From contig JAUKUA010000004.1 in NCBI GenBank assembly GCA_030549175.1, positions 4,030,001 to 4,094,000 on the forward strand: a stretch of 64,000 bases of DNA, read 5' to 3'. This document shows, piece by piece, positions 39,380 through 51,424 of the stretch (the first letter of the stretch is position 1; the number at the start of each line of letters is the position of its first letter). The DNA comes from Lasiosphaeris hirsuta (lineage: Eukaryota > Ascomycota > Sordariomycetes > Sordariales > Lasiosphaeriaceae). The notes beneath the pieces were generated by a model. That model was given only the letters and a program-made list of their open reading frames with translations. It was not told where the DNA came from and did not search any database. The position numbers were made by a program, and so were the translations under genes.

Positions 39380-40349
39380 CTTGTCGTCGGTGCCGGTCCC
39401 GGGCGGGGGCAATTGTGGGAAGGTTTCGTTGTTGAAGGGCCTATTCGGTGCTGAAGAGTGCTTCTTCTTCGTTGTGCAATAGTTTGGTGATAAAGGACCG
39501 GGCGGTGGAGGGGCAGGTCGTGAGAAAGGAATCACGGCGCGGGGTGGCAATCGTTTGCGCTTGACTCAACGTTCAAAGTGGGCAGTATTTTCAGGACCCG
39601 ACCAAAAATTACGTGCAGTCTGGAAAAGAAAGTGGGCTGTGGCTGGTGGCTTGAGGGGTTCGGCTGTGATTGAAATGGCCGAGTGAATGGTAGTCCCCAC
39701 CCTTGCCCGCCAAGACCTGAAGTGAATGCAATCCAGTCCCGCCGTTTATGTTAGGAAGGTACTTTGGGTACCAGTCAACTTTATTGAATGCATAGCATAC
39801 TGCTTCTCAATAATAAAATAATCAATTCCGGAGCATTTACAGAGATAGCGCTCTATAATTCCAGACTCATTGTGGCCCATTCATTTCAAGCTTGTCAGAG
39901 CTCTATGGGAAATGATACCTCCAGCATCGGGTAACCGGTAACAGACAAACCATGTGCCAGTCCTGAACTTGAAAGCCCCAGGTCGGCCCCACCACCGGAA
40001 GGAGCTACGTCAACAGGCCTGGAAGCGAGCGTTGCAAGGGAGCTGCTCCCTGTGACCTGCTCCTTGTGACAACCTCGAGCCTCCGAACGTACCAATGCGA
40101 CCACAGAACGACCGTAGAACAGGGAGCAGTGGATTTCCCATGCTTTATTTAGTCTCTGCTCTCTCATAATACCGCAGACTCCGTCCTGTCTTTTCCGAGC
40201 CGAAATTTCCTTTGCAACCGCACTGCTGCCGCATTCACATCCGACATGTCAAGGAAACACGTCAGTGACAGAAAGAAGGAAGCTTACCCAACTGCCCAGT
40301 CCAGTCCTGGCAGAAGGCCAGAGCTCCGGATCTGACACCCTCCTCGACC
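39380..40349. promoter_or_regulatory. Divergent promoter region, sui2 and nte1
   Basis: 970 bp between divergent starts, presumably holding both promoters and 5' UTRs. No gene is supported. Confidence 0.5.
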
Positions 40350-43300
40350 ATGGCTTCAACAAACACCAGCGCAATCATCACTGCGGCTTCCAAGACGGTA
40401 GCCGCAATAGTAGACAGCGGCCCCGCGGGCGCTCTGTCGTCGGCAGTCATTCGAGCGAGTGACGTTGCCGAAGCCCACGGCTCCTCATCATGGCTCGGTC
40501 TCTTTGCGAGAATCATCCTCTGGATACTCCAGGTTGTCTCGATGATTCTCTACTTTGCAATCAAGCTGGCAACCATTTCGTTTCCCTCACTCCTGTTCAA
40601 CTTCTTCTCGACTAGTTTGACGGTAACTATGAATGCGACTACCCTGTATGTCTCCAGCCCCACATTTGATACCCCAACATCCCGGGCGGAACTCCTAACA
40701 CGGACATCAGGATGCTCATCGTGGCGGCCATGATCTCCGCGGTCAGCTGGGTTGTCAGGTATCGCTACCTCAACATGTACTCTCGGCTCCCTCCCGAACC
40801 CCAGCGAAAGGAGCCCGACGTTGACCTCTTCCCGGACACCCACGAGGAAGGGGTCAAATCTGGGCTTTCAAACTACTTTGACGAGTTCTTGAGCGCCATC
40901 AAGATATTTGGTTATCTGGAACGGCCTGTATTCCACGAACTAACTCGTAGCATGCAGACGAGGAAGCTCATAGCTGGCGAAACCCTCAATCTTGAGGAGG
41001 AGAAGGGGTTCTGCCTCGTAGTCGACGGCTTAGTCGAGATCTTTGTCAAGTCGTCAAGGGATAAGCAAACAGGGCCATCGTGTGAAATCCCCTCCAGTGA
41101 GGATGAGAGTTTTGCCCCCGGGCACCAGCGGTACCAGCTCCTGACTGAGGTCCGAAACGGTGCTCCCATGTCGTCGTTGTTCTCCATCATGTCACTCTTC
41201 ACAGAAGATATCCCCATGCGGCACACTGACGATGATAACTCGGAACCAGGTACCGCAACTCCCAGTACAGTTCTTCCCAACTATCCGCTGAGTGCCGGCT
41301 TCTCCAAGCCTCGCGATGGGCCAGTATCCTTCCCAAGCACTCCGCATCTAGACAGCTCCGAGATGGGTTCTACGGCTGCTCTAGCTGACACATTCGTCCT
41401 GCCCTCGGCTGACCCGAGCCTATCTGGCATCCCACCCATTTCGCTCGATGCGACAGGCCGCTCCAAACCACGTCGGCCCGTACCAAGGCGAAGTGGTACA
41501 AGCTCGGCCCACCCAGATATCATCGCAAGGGCGACAGTAGACACGACGATAGCGATTATTCCTGCCAGCGCATTCCGCCGGCTGATCAGGGTCTATCCCA
41601 AGGCAACCGCGCATATCGTCCATGTCATACTCTCAAGGTTCCAGAGAGTTACGCTCGCGACTGCTTATAACTATCTTGGCTTGACGGGTGAGGTTTTGCA
41701 GATAGAGCGGAATATGTTGAACTATACGATGCGACAGCTTCCCAATCACCTTCGCGGGGATGCTCTGGACAGACTGAAGGAGAAGTTCAACAGAGAGAGG
41801 GAGAGGATCGGAGAGGAAGAAGTCGGAAAGGGCATCGCCCTCCACAATGTCCACGCCGGCCGTAGACGTCGCTCCGCGACGACACTCCGGAAAGAAGCAG
41901 CACTCCAAGCCTACTCTAAACAGCGCCAGAGATCACTTGTTGGATCTCCCAATATCTCTTATGAGCGCTCGACATTCGATTCGGCAAACCCCGGTGACTT
42001 GCTGGCAAGCATTCAATCATCAAGAAATGGTGGCCCCAGACCCCTGAGCGCCAACCTCACCAACGGCCTGGTCTCTCAAATAGATATGCAACGAGAGAGC
42101 ATGTCACCTCTAGCGCAACGCACATTCAACCCCTTTGCAACCCAAAGAAACACCCACACCTCGGCTGGCAGGGGGGAGACCCTTGATGAGGACAGCATGT
42201 TCCGGGAATCCATACTGGAGTGTATGTTCAAGTCCATCGGCTTGACAGGAAGTGGGAGTGGAAACAGAGAACCGGATTCGGTACAGGGATCGCCGAGGCT
42301 TGTGTCTTTTGATCAGAGGCGTCAGAAAGCCGTCTTCAGCAACAACGCATTCGGTTTCATCGATGCGTTTGAGGGGTCCGGCGATGGCGACACGGAGTCA
42401 ATAACCTCGGGAGGCTTTGCAGCATCGCCCAATATGAATGCTCATTTGTTAGCACAAGACATGCGAGATGAGGTCGAGATTGTGTTCTTTCCTAAAGGAT
42501 CCGTCCTGGTCGAGCAGGGAGAGAGAAATCCCGGCTTATATTATGTCGTGGACGGTTTTCTCGACATCTGCCACCAGGTTGATGAGGCTGCCGCCGACAT
42601 TCTTCATTCCTCAAGCAAGTCTTCTTTCAACGCGATGGAGAGCGTCGAGCTCGTCGGCAGCTCCGCCCGGGCGGGCTCGCGCTTCTCAGGCTCCGACGTG
42701 GGTACTAATGCTCCCGATAATCGGAAGAAGACCAAACTTGGCCGGCGAAGTGTGGCCTTGATCAAGCCGGGAGGACTGGCCGGTTATGTTGGAACGATAT
42801 CGTCATATCGTTCGTTTATCGATGTTGTGGCGAAAACGGATGTCTATGTCGGCTTTCTCCCTCTTGCCTCGATTGAAAGGATCGTTGACCGATATCCCAT
42901 CGTCTTGCTCACGATGGCGAAGCGACTCACTAGTTTACTGCCTCGCCTCATTCTCCATATCGATTTCGCCCTTGAATGGGTCCAGGTCAATGCCGGCCAG
43001 GTCATTTACCACGAGGGAGACGAGAGTGAGGCTATCTACATTGTCCTGAATGGCCGCTTAAGACAGGTCGAGGATCGGAAAGACGGAGGCATAAACGTCA
43101 GGGCCGAGTTTGGCCAGGGAGAGAGTATTGGGGAGCTCGAGGTGCTGACCGAGGCTTCCCGCTCCGGGACCCTTCATGCCATCCGGGACACTGAATTGGT
43201 CAAGTTCCCACGCACATTATTCAACAGCTTGGCCCAGGAGCACCCAAACATTACCATCAAGATTTCGAAAATCATCGCATCGCGGATGCGGGCCTTGGTC

Positions 43301-45041
43301 GACGATACATCTGTTCTGGGGCTCAAGGATGGCACGGCGAGAAATGCGATCAATAAGAGCTCATCAACGCTCAACCTGCGGACGGTCGCCATTTTGCCCA
43401 TCACGGCAGGCGTCCCCGTCGTAGAGTTCAGCAGCAGGCTCATGAATGCCTTGACACAAGTTGGGACCCCCAACGGCGCTACCTCACTCAACCAGGCCGC
43501 CATTCTTAATCACCTCGGAAAGCATGCGTTCAACAAGATAGGAAAGCTCAAGCTCTCCCAGTACCTAGCAGATCTAGAAGAGAAATATGGGCTCGTCATT
43601 TACGTGGCAGGTAGGTTTTGGCACCTGTTCTTGTGTTGAGGGGATGATACTAGTGTTACTAACTGAGTTCCGTGCAGATACAAATGTCAACGCGCCGTGG
43701 ACACAGACTTGCATTGCCCAGGCAGATTGTGTTTTGTTTGTCGGCCTGGCTGACGGGTCTCCAGAAATAGGGGAATATGAGCGCTTCATGCTGGGAATGA
43801 AGTCAACAGCTCGAAAGATTCTTGTTCTCCTGCACCAAGAGAGGTACTCCAGGCCTGGGCTCACCAGAACATGGCTGAAGAACCGTATGTGGATCAACGG
43901 AGGGCACTTTCACGTTCAGATGCCGTACAACTCGAACACAATGCCGATGCATCCCCCAACAAAACGAAGCGGGCCAAGCCTCAAAGAGCGGGTCCAAATC
44001 CTGCAAGCTGAGATTCAGAAGTTCACCTCTAGGAAAGTGCGCCACAGCCCGTTCTACTCCCCGGATGCCCCGTTCAAGGGAGATTTCCATCGACTGGCCC
44101 GGAGACTGTGCGGCAAATCGGTCGGCTTAGTTCTTGGCGGCGGTGGTGCCAGGGGTATAGCTCAGGTCGGGATCATTAGGGCTATGGAAGAGGCCAATAT
44201 CCCCATTGACATTGTCGGTGGGACATCAATTGGCGCCTTTATTGGTGGCCTCTACGCCAGGCATGCCGACGTGGTGCCTATGTTTGGGCTTGGAAAGAAG
44301 TTCGCCGGACGGATGTCAAGCATGTGGAGATTTGCTCTAGACCTGACGTACCCGTCGGCCTCTTACACGACTGGCCACGAGTTCAACCGAGGTATCTTCA
44401 AGACGTTCGGCAAGACGCAAATCGAGGACTTCTGGCTCGAGTATTACTGCAACACCACGAACATCAGCAAAAGCCGGGCCGAGTTCCACACGAGCGGCTA
44501 TGCTTGGAGATATGTCAGAGCGTCCATGTCTCTCGCCGGACTCCTCCCACCACTTTGTGACGAGGGAAGCATGCTCCTCGATGGAGGGTATATCGACAAC
44601 CTTACCGTGTCCCATATGAAATCCCTGGGGTCGGATATCATCTTCGCAGTCGACGTGGGCTCCCTCGACGATGACACGCCGCAGGCATTCGGCGACACGC
44701 TGTCGGGAATGTGGGCATTTGTCAACCGGTGGAACCCGTTCTCGTCGGTGCCCAACCCACCAACACTCGCCGAGATCCAGGCTCGACTGGCGTACGTGTC
44801 AAGCGTGGACGCGCTGGAGCGGGCCAAGACGATGGCTGGGTGCTTCTACATGCGGCCGCCGGTCGACGAGTACGGCACGCTGGACTTTGGCAAGTTTGAC
44901 GAGATCTACCAGTTGGGGTACAAGTACGGGCAGGAGTTTTTGCAAAATTTGAGGGATCAGGGGATGCTCCCGCTGATCGAGGAGACTGAGGCAAAGAAGG
45001 CCCTGAGGAGAACTATGGCGCCGCGTCGGGCAAGTATTTAG
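40350..45041 (+). CDS. nte1: Lysophospholipase NTE1 (neuropathy target esterase homologue)
   Basis: Nte1 is an ER serine esterase that deacylates phosphatidylcholine to glycerophosphocholine. Exons are 40350..40645, 40711..43610 and 43678..45041, giving 1519 residues, normal for fungal Nte1. Two hydrophobic segments lie near the N-terminus (about 48-85 and 98-115). Cyclic-nucleotide-binding-like domains follow: one near residues 180-420 with a long disordered insert, one near 690-850 ([36 protein letters not shown]), one near 870-990 ([40 protein letters not shown]). The patatin domain has the oxyanion motif GGGGARG (about 1219-1225), the nucleophile elbow GTSIG (about 1246-1250) and the catalytic Asp in LDGGYIDN (about 1366). 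Intron 1 has a CCTAACA branch site; intron 2 joins VIYVA to [10 protein letters not shown]. Confidence 0.94.
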
Positions 45042-45666
45042 CTGCGGCACTTAGTCTTCAATGGTTGTCTGATAGAGGTATGATGGTTGATCGGGTGTAA
45101 GTTTAGGTGCCCAAGGTTAGCATTAGAGCCCTCGAGGTAAAATTTTAGCGAGATAAGAAACAGAAGACCCAGATGGTGGTTGCTGCCCCTGAACGTCAAT
45201 GTTTACCTACCCCACATTGCTATGACATCACCGCCTCGATCTGTGGAAGCAGTGATCTGCATACATCAGCGTCACACATGGGACTTGGTGACAGTTGGGC
45301 TTAGCATCTAATTCGCTCTCTTGAGAGGGCAAATTATTTTAAAACAGTCCCCGATACAATGATGGGCATTCTCGCAGATGCTATAGAGTAGTAGTTCTTA
45401 GCTATTGGTGGTCGCGAATATTTCATGGACTTGCACTTTCATCACTCGTCTTTTCCCGACCTCCAAAACATGGATCAATATACCATCACAATCCCCCAAT
45501 AACCGCAGTATATTATATGAACCATCCAAGTCCTAGCACGGGTGGCATCAACAATCAACCCCCATCCCAAGCACCTCCAGACCAACACCCACCCAACTCT
45601 CCCTCAACCCACCCCACCCCGGCACCTTACTCAAGGGAAGGAGAGAGAGCCAGAGAGAGCCAGAAA
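45042..45666. other. Intergenic after nte1
   Basis: nte1 3' region and presumed leader of the small ORF at 45667. Nothing else seen. Confidence 0.4.
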
Positions 45667-45993
45667 ATGAAACCAAACCCCGCCGCCAAAGTCCCCTCCA
45701 AAACCGTCCCCCCGGACCCGTGCCCCTCCCGCGCCCACCCCGAGCACCGCTCCCAGCGCAAGCAGCTTGAAAAGAAGCACTCGGACGCCTTCGAGTGGAT
45801 GTCGTGGGTGGCGCTGGGGCTTGCGGGGCTGGCCGTCGAGTTTGATGTGGAGAGGGATGTGCGGAGGTGTGAGGAGAGGAGGGAGAGGAGGGAGAGGAGG
45901 GGGCGGGAGGGGAGGGAGGGGAGTAGAGGGCGTGGCTACCATGGGGATGAACGGGGAGGGAGGAGGGGGGGTGAGTGTAGGAGGGGGAGGTAG
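45667..45993 (+). CDS. Small hypothetical protein with one hydrophobic helix
   Basis: A 108-codon frame, not recognised. It has a Pro-rich basic N-terminus, then KKHSDAFEWMSWVALGLAGL, a plausible amphipathic or membrane helix, then EFDVERDVRRCEERRER and a long Arg/Glu/Gly-rich low-complexity tail. The frame is open upstream to an ATG at 45517 (158 codons), but that part is Pro/Ser low-complexity. The helix followed by VERDVRRCEERR looks like real protein; the purine-rich tail may be readthrough of simple sequence. Coding status is uncertain. Confidence 0.4.
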   Translation: MKPNPAAKVPSKTVPPDPCPSRAHPEHRSQRKQLEKKHSDAFEWMSWVALGLAGLAVEFDVERDVRRCEERRERRERRGREGREGSRGRGYHGDERGGRRGGECRRGR

Positions 45994-46211
45994 GGTGTTA
46001 AGATGATGGAAGAGATGGGGACCCGAGAGATAGTCGCTGTTGTCGTGGTGGGGAGAGGGAGGGTGTGTGCAGGTTGAGGTGTGCGTATGTGACAGGATAT
46101 GTGATATCAGTAGAGGAAGCCAGTGAGATTCACAAACTTGCAGGCCAATACCGACTTACAAGAGTGTACACCTAGCTCGCGCCTATGTACCTACTCCACC
46201 ATGGATGCCAC

Positions 46212-47843
46212 TCATGTAGTCTTCAACACATCCTCAGCGTTCTCAGCCAGTGTCTGGAAAGCTGCTTCGACGTGCTCCTTCTCAGTTGTCCGGACGCCCG
46301 TCATCATGCGAATGGCAAACCTTCCGTCCAACAAAGTGCTCGTCACCCACATTTTCCCCGTGGCATTGACTCTGTCGCACAGTTTCTTGGTTCGCGCGTT
46401 GCACTCTCCTGTATCCTTGCCGACCATGCGGAAGACGGTCAGCGCAAAGCTCGGCCCAGTGAGAATCTCAAACAACCCAGGCCGGGCGCGCAGCCAGCTG
46501 GCAAAGTCCTCGCCGAGTTGCGTCGTGCGGCGGATATAAGCCTGCAGCCCATTGACTCCGTACGACCGCATCACGAACCAGATCTTCAGGCTCCGGAACC
46601 GCCGTCCAAGCGGGATCTGCCACTCGCGGTAGTCCGTCACAAGACCGCCGTCGGAAGCCGTGTTGCTGTAGACGGCCTGGTTGATGGTCAAGGCGCGCGT
46701 GAACCACTCGCGGTCGCGCACGAAGAGGCACGAGGCGTCAAAGTTTGTGAGCAGCCACTTGTGCATGTTCATGTCGAAGCTGTGGAAGCGGTCGATGAGT
46801 GATATCTCGGTCGCCTCCTGAACCTCTGGGCATACGAGCGCAGCCCCAGCATACGCAGCATCGATGTGCACCCAAACCTCACCCGGTGAGCCAGCGGGGA
46901 CGAAATCGGCGAGGGAAGATGAAATCCCATCAAAGTCATCGACAGCACACGTATCAGTCGTGCCGAGTGTTGCCGTAAGGAAAAAGGGCTCGAGTCCACG
47001 GGCGCGGCAGTTCTCAAGGGCAGCAGCGAGCACAGGGCCAGTGAGAGCATAGCCGTCCTCTGCCGACACTGGAATAGTGATGAAGCGCACGCCGAGAATG
47101 ATGGCAGCCTTCTTGGTTGAGCTGTGGGTCATGGAAGTGGCGAGCGCAACCATACGGCTACGCTTGTGGGCGATAGCATCTTCGAGTGCGTCTCCCTCGA
47201 GGCCGGCAGGTGTTGTTTCGCGAAGATACTTGTCGCGGGCAGCAACCATAGCCGTTAGAACAGCCTCGCTCGCGGAGCCCTGGATAACACCGCCGCCCCG
47301 AGTCGGGCCCATCGACAGGTAGCAGGTAGGCAGACCGAGGATCTTGGCTAGCCAGTCCAGCACAATAGTCTCCAGCTCTGTCACGGCGGGGGAACAGATC
47401 CAGTTGAAGCACGCGCCGCTCAGAGCTGCGCTGTACAGCTCGCCGAGGATTGACGGGTAGCTGGTGGCACATGGGAAGAATGCATGGAAGCCGGGATGTT
47501 GCCTACCAGTCAGGGGCAAGATATGTGAGCGTCCACAACAACCTGAAAAGGGGGACCGGCTTCGTTCATCTCACCAGTGAGTGATTCCCGGAAGGATCTT
47601 GCCCTCGATATCCTGCTGGATATCGCTCCATGGCTCGCCGTCGGCTGGCGCCTCGCTGGGGAGCAGCTTTCTCAGGTATCCGGGCTCGACCGTTGACACG
47701 ACGTTCCGCTCGCCAATGTTGTCATAGTAACTGATGACTGTCCACCGTTTTTAAAGTTAACCCTCTTCTTGAGGCCCGGGCTGAAGATACTGACTTTCAT
47801 CGATTGACGAAACGGCCGCTTCTCTGAATTCCTTGGAGTCCAT
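46212..47843 (-). CDS. PLP-dependent aromatic-L-amino-acid decarboxylase (group II)
   Basis: A type II pyridoxal-phosphate decarboxylase of the tyrosine/tryptophan/DOPA family, expected to make an aromatic amine and CO2. Exons are 47843..47795, 47737..47575 and 47502..46212, giving 500 residues, a normal length. The N-terminus MDSKEFREAAVSSIDE and ISYYDNIGERNVVSTVEPGY are typical. HPGFHAFFPCATSYPSILGE, ICSPAVTELETIVLDWLAKI and GGGVIQGSASEAVLTAMVAA follow. VHIDAAYAGAA binds PLP through its Asp. The Schiff-base Lys is in NMHKWLLTNFDAS (about residue 318). The exact substrate cannot be read from the sequence. No cluster of biosynthetic genes surrounds it: neighbours are nte1 and an F-box gene. 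Confidence 0.88.
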
Positions 47844-48991
47844 CTTGGTTTCCGCTTCTGCTGCCTTGTTGTCTTTCTTTCTTTTTGGTCTGCACTGTTA
47901 AAAGGACTCGTAAAGGGGGAGAGGGGGTAGACCAATAGTGGAAGCCGAGGTCTGTAATGCTAATGGTCCGCTTTCGGCAGTCCTGCAGTTTCTCCGCTCG
48001 ATGCACTGTTGGGGAAGTTCTAGTAGTCGTCGCTTGGCTACCCCGAGTTGGCCCACTTTCATATTGCTGAAGTAAACAGCACAAGTGTGATTGAAGACTG
48101 ACTGATTGAAGGTCACCCTGAAACTCAATTGGATCCTCGAATTATAAGGCATGAACGACCGAACTCGGCTTTGCGCAATTGCCCCAAAATGCACTTGATC
48201 CAAGTCGGAACTGGTGCTATTGCCTTGTTCACCCACGCCTTTTGTATTACATGTTGTTATCTGTCTCCTGAGCCCCAGCTACATATCTTGGTGCTTGTCC
48301 AACACCCGGTATTGCTTTTCACACGTAATCTCGCCGGGCACCTACAATTCGGTCAGTAGCTCCCATGATAGTATTGGATGTTTCATGGCGACCTACTCAT
48401 GGGCGACCCGGGAGGCTCTCAAAACCACAGCAGCCCATGGGTCTAGGGCTGGAGTCTCCGCACTCATCAAGGCTTTCCACGCGACCGGGTCCTGTTACGT
48501 GTGCATGACCATTAGCCGATAACACAGTCCAATTGGGTTCAAACAATCCTGACTGGTACAACTCGACCTGCATGCCCAGGGATCCAAGCCATGTGGACAT
48601 GAGTCGTCGTCTGTACCCAGTGTCAACGCTTTCATGTCTGTATCATTGGCCTACTGAGTATACAATGCTGCTACAGCGCATGCCGATACGGCCCAGAGGG
48701 TTGCTGAGATGCGCATGTTTAGGCGGAACAGCTTAGATGCCAAGCAGGCAGGATAGAACTGAGTTCAGATCTTCAAGATCGGAATAATTGCCCCCATATT
48801 TATTCGGAAGGATAGCTGTGAGTACCTCCCCAACGTTCCTGTTAGGGTGCTACTACGCGCAACCTTGCTGCCAGTAGCGAGTTCGGATGAATTACTAACA
48901 GCTCGGACCATGCTACGCGGCTCCCGCGACCGAAGTACTTCCCCATGTAGCCGTAGAATCCCAACCCTTGTTTGTTTGTTGGCGTGGGACT
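47844..48991. other. Intergenic upstream of the decarboxylase
   Basis: About 1.1 kb including the decarboxylase promoter. Short frames only; none supported. Confidence 0.4.
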
Positions 48992-49296
48992 TCAAAGCAC
49001 GTCATGGATATGGGAAATGCTTTTTAGATACCGCAAATGCCTTTTTGTTATGGTGGAAAGACCTTGTGAAATACCAAATATGCCATTTGTAATGCCTTGA
49101 GTGCCCTTTTCGGTGGTGGATGACGACTGAGAGTCTTCGTCGTCAAAGGTGCTGAGTGCATTCTAATCTTAGCTGGGGTATGTATAAGACAATGGTGGAA
49201 AGTGCAGGGGTGTATCATTAACTTACGTTGCGTCACTCCCAGGGCGACACAAAGCAGCATAATGAGTGCGAGGACGGCGAGGTGGTGATGCTGCAT
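48992..49296 (-). CDS. Candidate small secreted peptide, splice form unresolved
   Basis: The ATG at 49296 opens a classical signal peptide, MQHHHLAVLALIMLLCVALG. A GTAAGT donor follows at 49226, suggesting an intron. Unspliced, the frame ends at 49048 with 82 codons of basic sequence. If the donor at 49222 (GTTAAT) joins the acceptor before 49151, a 77-residue protein results with an acidic Ser/Thr-rich segment (TFDDEDSQSSSTTEKGTQG) and a C-terminal part after a Lys-Arg (KRHLRYLKSISHIHDVL), a Kex2-like cut site. The second form is more protein-like but uses a weak donor. Family unknown; it could be a secreted peptide precursor or chance. Confidence 0.3.
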
Positions 49297-49528
49297 TTTG
49301 GGTGGTATCTGTTCTGGCACTGAAATTGAAGAGCAGAACATATCGATTTCTTCATCGGTAGACTTGAAAACACACTGTCCCCTCCCATACTCCCTCCGAT
49401 ATGAACTGATCTTTCCTTAACATGTCTAACATTTGGGCAGGTACTAATTTCCCCCTTGCCCTTTTTTGAATCATATGGGAAGAGTCGGGCGCGGTATATC
49501 CCGGGAGTTCCTTCCTAGCTTGTTTTGT

Positions 49529-51424
49529 CTAGCCTCGGCTTCGCACCAGTTCCCAACACTTTGACAGAAACTTCCCTATCCTCTTGCCGTGTCTTTCCCG
49601 AAGTTTTGGCTGCAAGCTATCGCTTGTACTCGACACACAATCAACCCCAGGTCGCTCGTTGATTTTGTCTAGGGGCAGAATGCTAGTCACGCTCTCCCGC
49701 GCTGGATCGGCCTCGTGTTCCAGAAACCGCATCAGCGTATCGCGATCGTGAGCCGGTGGGTTCCGCTGCAAAAATTGCAGGAAGAGCTGGAGTACTTTCT
49801 CGTCCGATTGGGTTGCCGCCTGGTTCAGAAAGTCGCCCATGTCTTGGAGAAGATCATTGTCGCCTTTCTTGGGGCCTCTTGTTGCTTCCGTCATGTTGCT
49901 TGTGGTGCTGCTCTCCGATGGCTCGGATCCATGAGCGAGATCCCCCACACGATTATCCCAAGCTCTTGTTGCTTCCGTAGTAGTAGTGGGACGCCAGTCA
50001 CGGAAAGATTCAAACCAGTCCAGCGTGACCCCCGCGTTGCTCCGGCATTTCAGCACCACCGGCCGTTCCACATAACGGTAATAGTTGGCGCAGCTCCCGT
50101 TCCAACACCACAAAGTACCGTAGTTCTCGCCGTCTTGGACCAGGTTATATGACTCTGGTGAAAGCGCCTCGCACCACGAATGCGTCACCTTCTTACACCT
50201 GACATCAACTGTGTCTGCAACCAAGATGTGGTTCACATAGTTGACCTCTATGCAGCTACCACTGCTAGCGCAAGCTTTCGCTCGTAGGGTTAGACCATAT
50301 GGCGGTCTCCCCCCCAAGGTTCCCGTCCCTGCACCAGAGAAAGTCTGTACATAGTGACTCCCGAACGGGAGACCATCTTGGTCTTCTGTTGCAGTGCCGA
50401 TGGGGTTCGGGTGACGAAGTAGGCACTCTGAACCTAAATTAGTGCGGCAGGCCTGGTATAAATGATCCGAAGGCGACGCCAACGACCAAGCCCCCAAGCC
50501 TCCAGCGCCAGCCGGCGTGCCAGCATAATCGAGGAAACCGTGACAGCGGTTTGGGTCGAAGAGTCTCATCTCTGGAAGGTATCCCGGCCTGGATTGAGGG
50601 GCAATATACTCGGCTGCTCCTTGCTGCCGTAGTAGAATTAGGCGGTCTGTGATATCGCCTACCGAATACCTTCGTCCGCTCGAGAGTGGTTCGGGTAGGG
50701 GAAGATGACCTAACCAACTCAAAACCAAGTAAAAACCACAATCACGACGGTAAGTAAGCTCAAGCGTGGGATATACTGAGACTTTGGTTAGCCTCTGGCT
50801 CGTGATTTCATGGTTCGTCGGTATGTGAATTGCCGAATTGCATTCCTCTAGGAGTACAGAAACAATTTCGTCCGTTATCGGACGGGAAGTAAGCTGTCGC
50901 ATAGCATTGGCCACCGTTTTCCACTCGATCACCTTATGCTCACAGAGCCGGACATAACCCTCGTGTCCGATACAGACCCGGGCCATCTCGTCCTTTTGAT
51001 ATCGTTGAGCAGCCGAGAAATATGCTAAGGGGTGCTTCTCGTCGCAGCCCACGCAATACGCCGACTTTTTCACTAGGTTACGGGCCTGGTACATTCCGTC
51101 TAGCCCGTTTGCCGTTTCCCGGCACCCGGCACAAAGACTTCTCCTTGTATCTCGCTCGAGGTACTCTATGAATCGCCGGGCATGTGCTTGAGCTTCATAT
51201 ATGCGGCCAGGCCTGGGCCAGGGGGTGTACGGTAACCAGCTGAGCTCCGGACAACCGCTCAGCTCCTTGTTGTGTTGGTGGCTGAAACAGGGCGAGGAAA
51301 ATAAGCGGAGGAATATGCGGCTGGCCCTCCGGAGACATTGGATGCTGGTTGGGTCGAGTAACTCTATGATCATCATAAGGAGTTCCTCGGGAAGAGCACA
51401 GAGACGACTCGGACGTGCCATCAT
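49529..51424 (-). CDS. F-box domain protein, fungal expanded type
   Basis: A single exon of 631 residues. The N-terminal LCALPEELLMMIIELLDPTSIQCLRRAS (residues about 8-35) is an F-box, which would link the protein to Skp1 and an SCF ubiquitin ligase. Residues about 96-135 hold paired cysteines (CAGC, then CVGC) that could bind zinc. The middle is a mixed region rich in Tyr, Cys and Gly. The C-terminus has a helical QSDEKVLQLFLQFLQRN segment and a basic end (RHGKRIGKFLSKCWELVRSR). Long single-exon F-box proteins of this kind are expanded and fast-evolving in filamentous ascomycetes. The target is unknown. Confidence 0.75.
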   Translation of the reverse strand: MMARPSRLCALPEELLMMIIELLDPTSIQCLRRASRIFLRLFSSPCFSHQHNKELSGCPELSWLPYTPWPRPGRIYEAQAHARRFIEYLERDTRRSLCAGCRETANGLDGMYQARNLVKKSAYCVGCDEKHPLAYFSAAQRYQKDEMARVCIGHEGYVRLCEHKVIEWKTVANAMRQLTSRPITDEIVSVLLEECNSAIHIPTNHEITSQRLTKVSVYPTLELTYRRDCGFYLVLSWLGHLPLPEPLSSGRRYSVGDITDRLILLRQQGAAEYIAPQSRPGYLPEMRLFDPNRCHGFLDYAGTPAGAGGLGAWSLASPSDHLYQACRTNLGSECLLRHPNPIGTATEDQDGLPFGSHYVQTFSGAGTGTLGGRPPYGLTLRAKACASSGSCIEVNYVNHILVADTVDVRCKKVTHSWCEALSPESYNLVQDGENYGTLWCWNGSCANYYRYVERPVVLKCRSNAGVTLDWFESFRDWRPTTTTEATRAWDNRVGDLAHGSEPSESSTTSNMTEATRGPKKGDNDLLQDMGDFLNQAATQSDEKVLQLFLQFLQRNPPAHDRDTLMRFLEHEADPARESVTSILPLDKINERPGVDCVSSTSDSLQPKLRERHGKRIGKFLSKCWELVRSRG

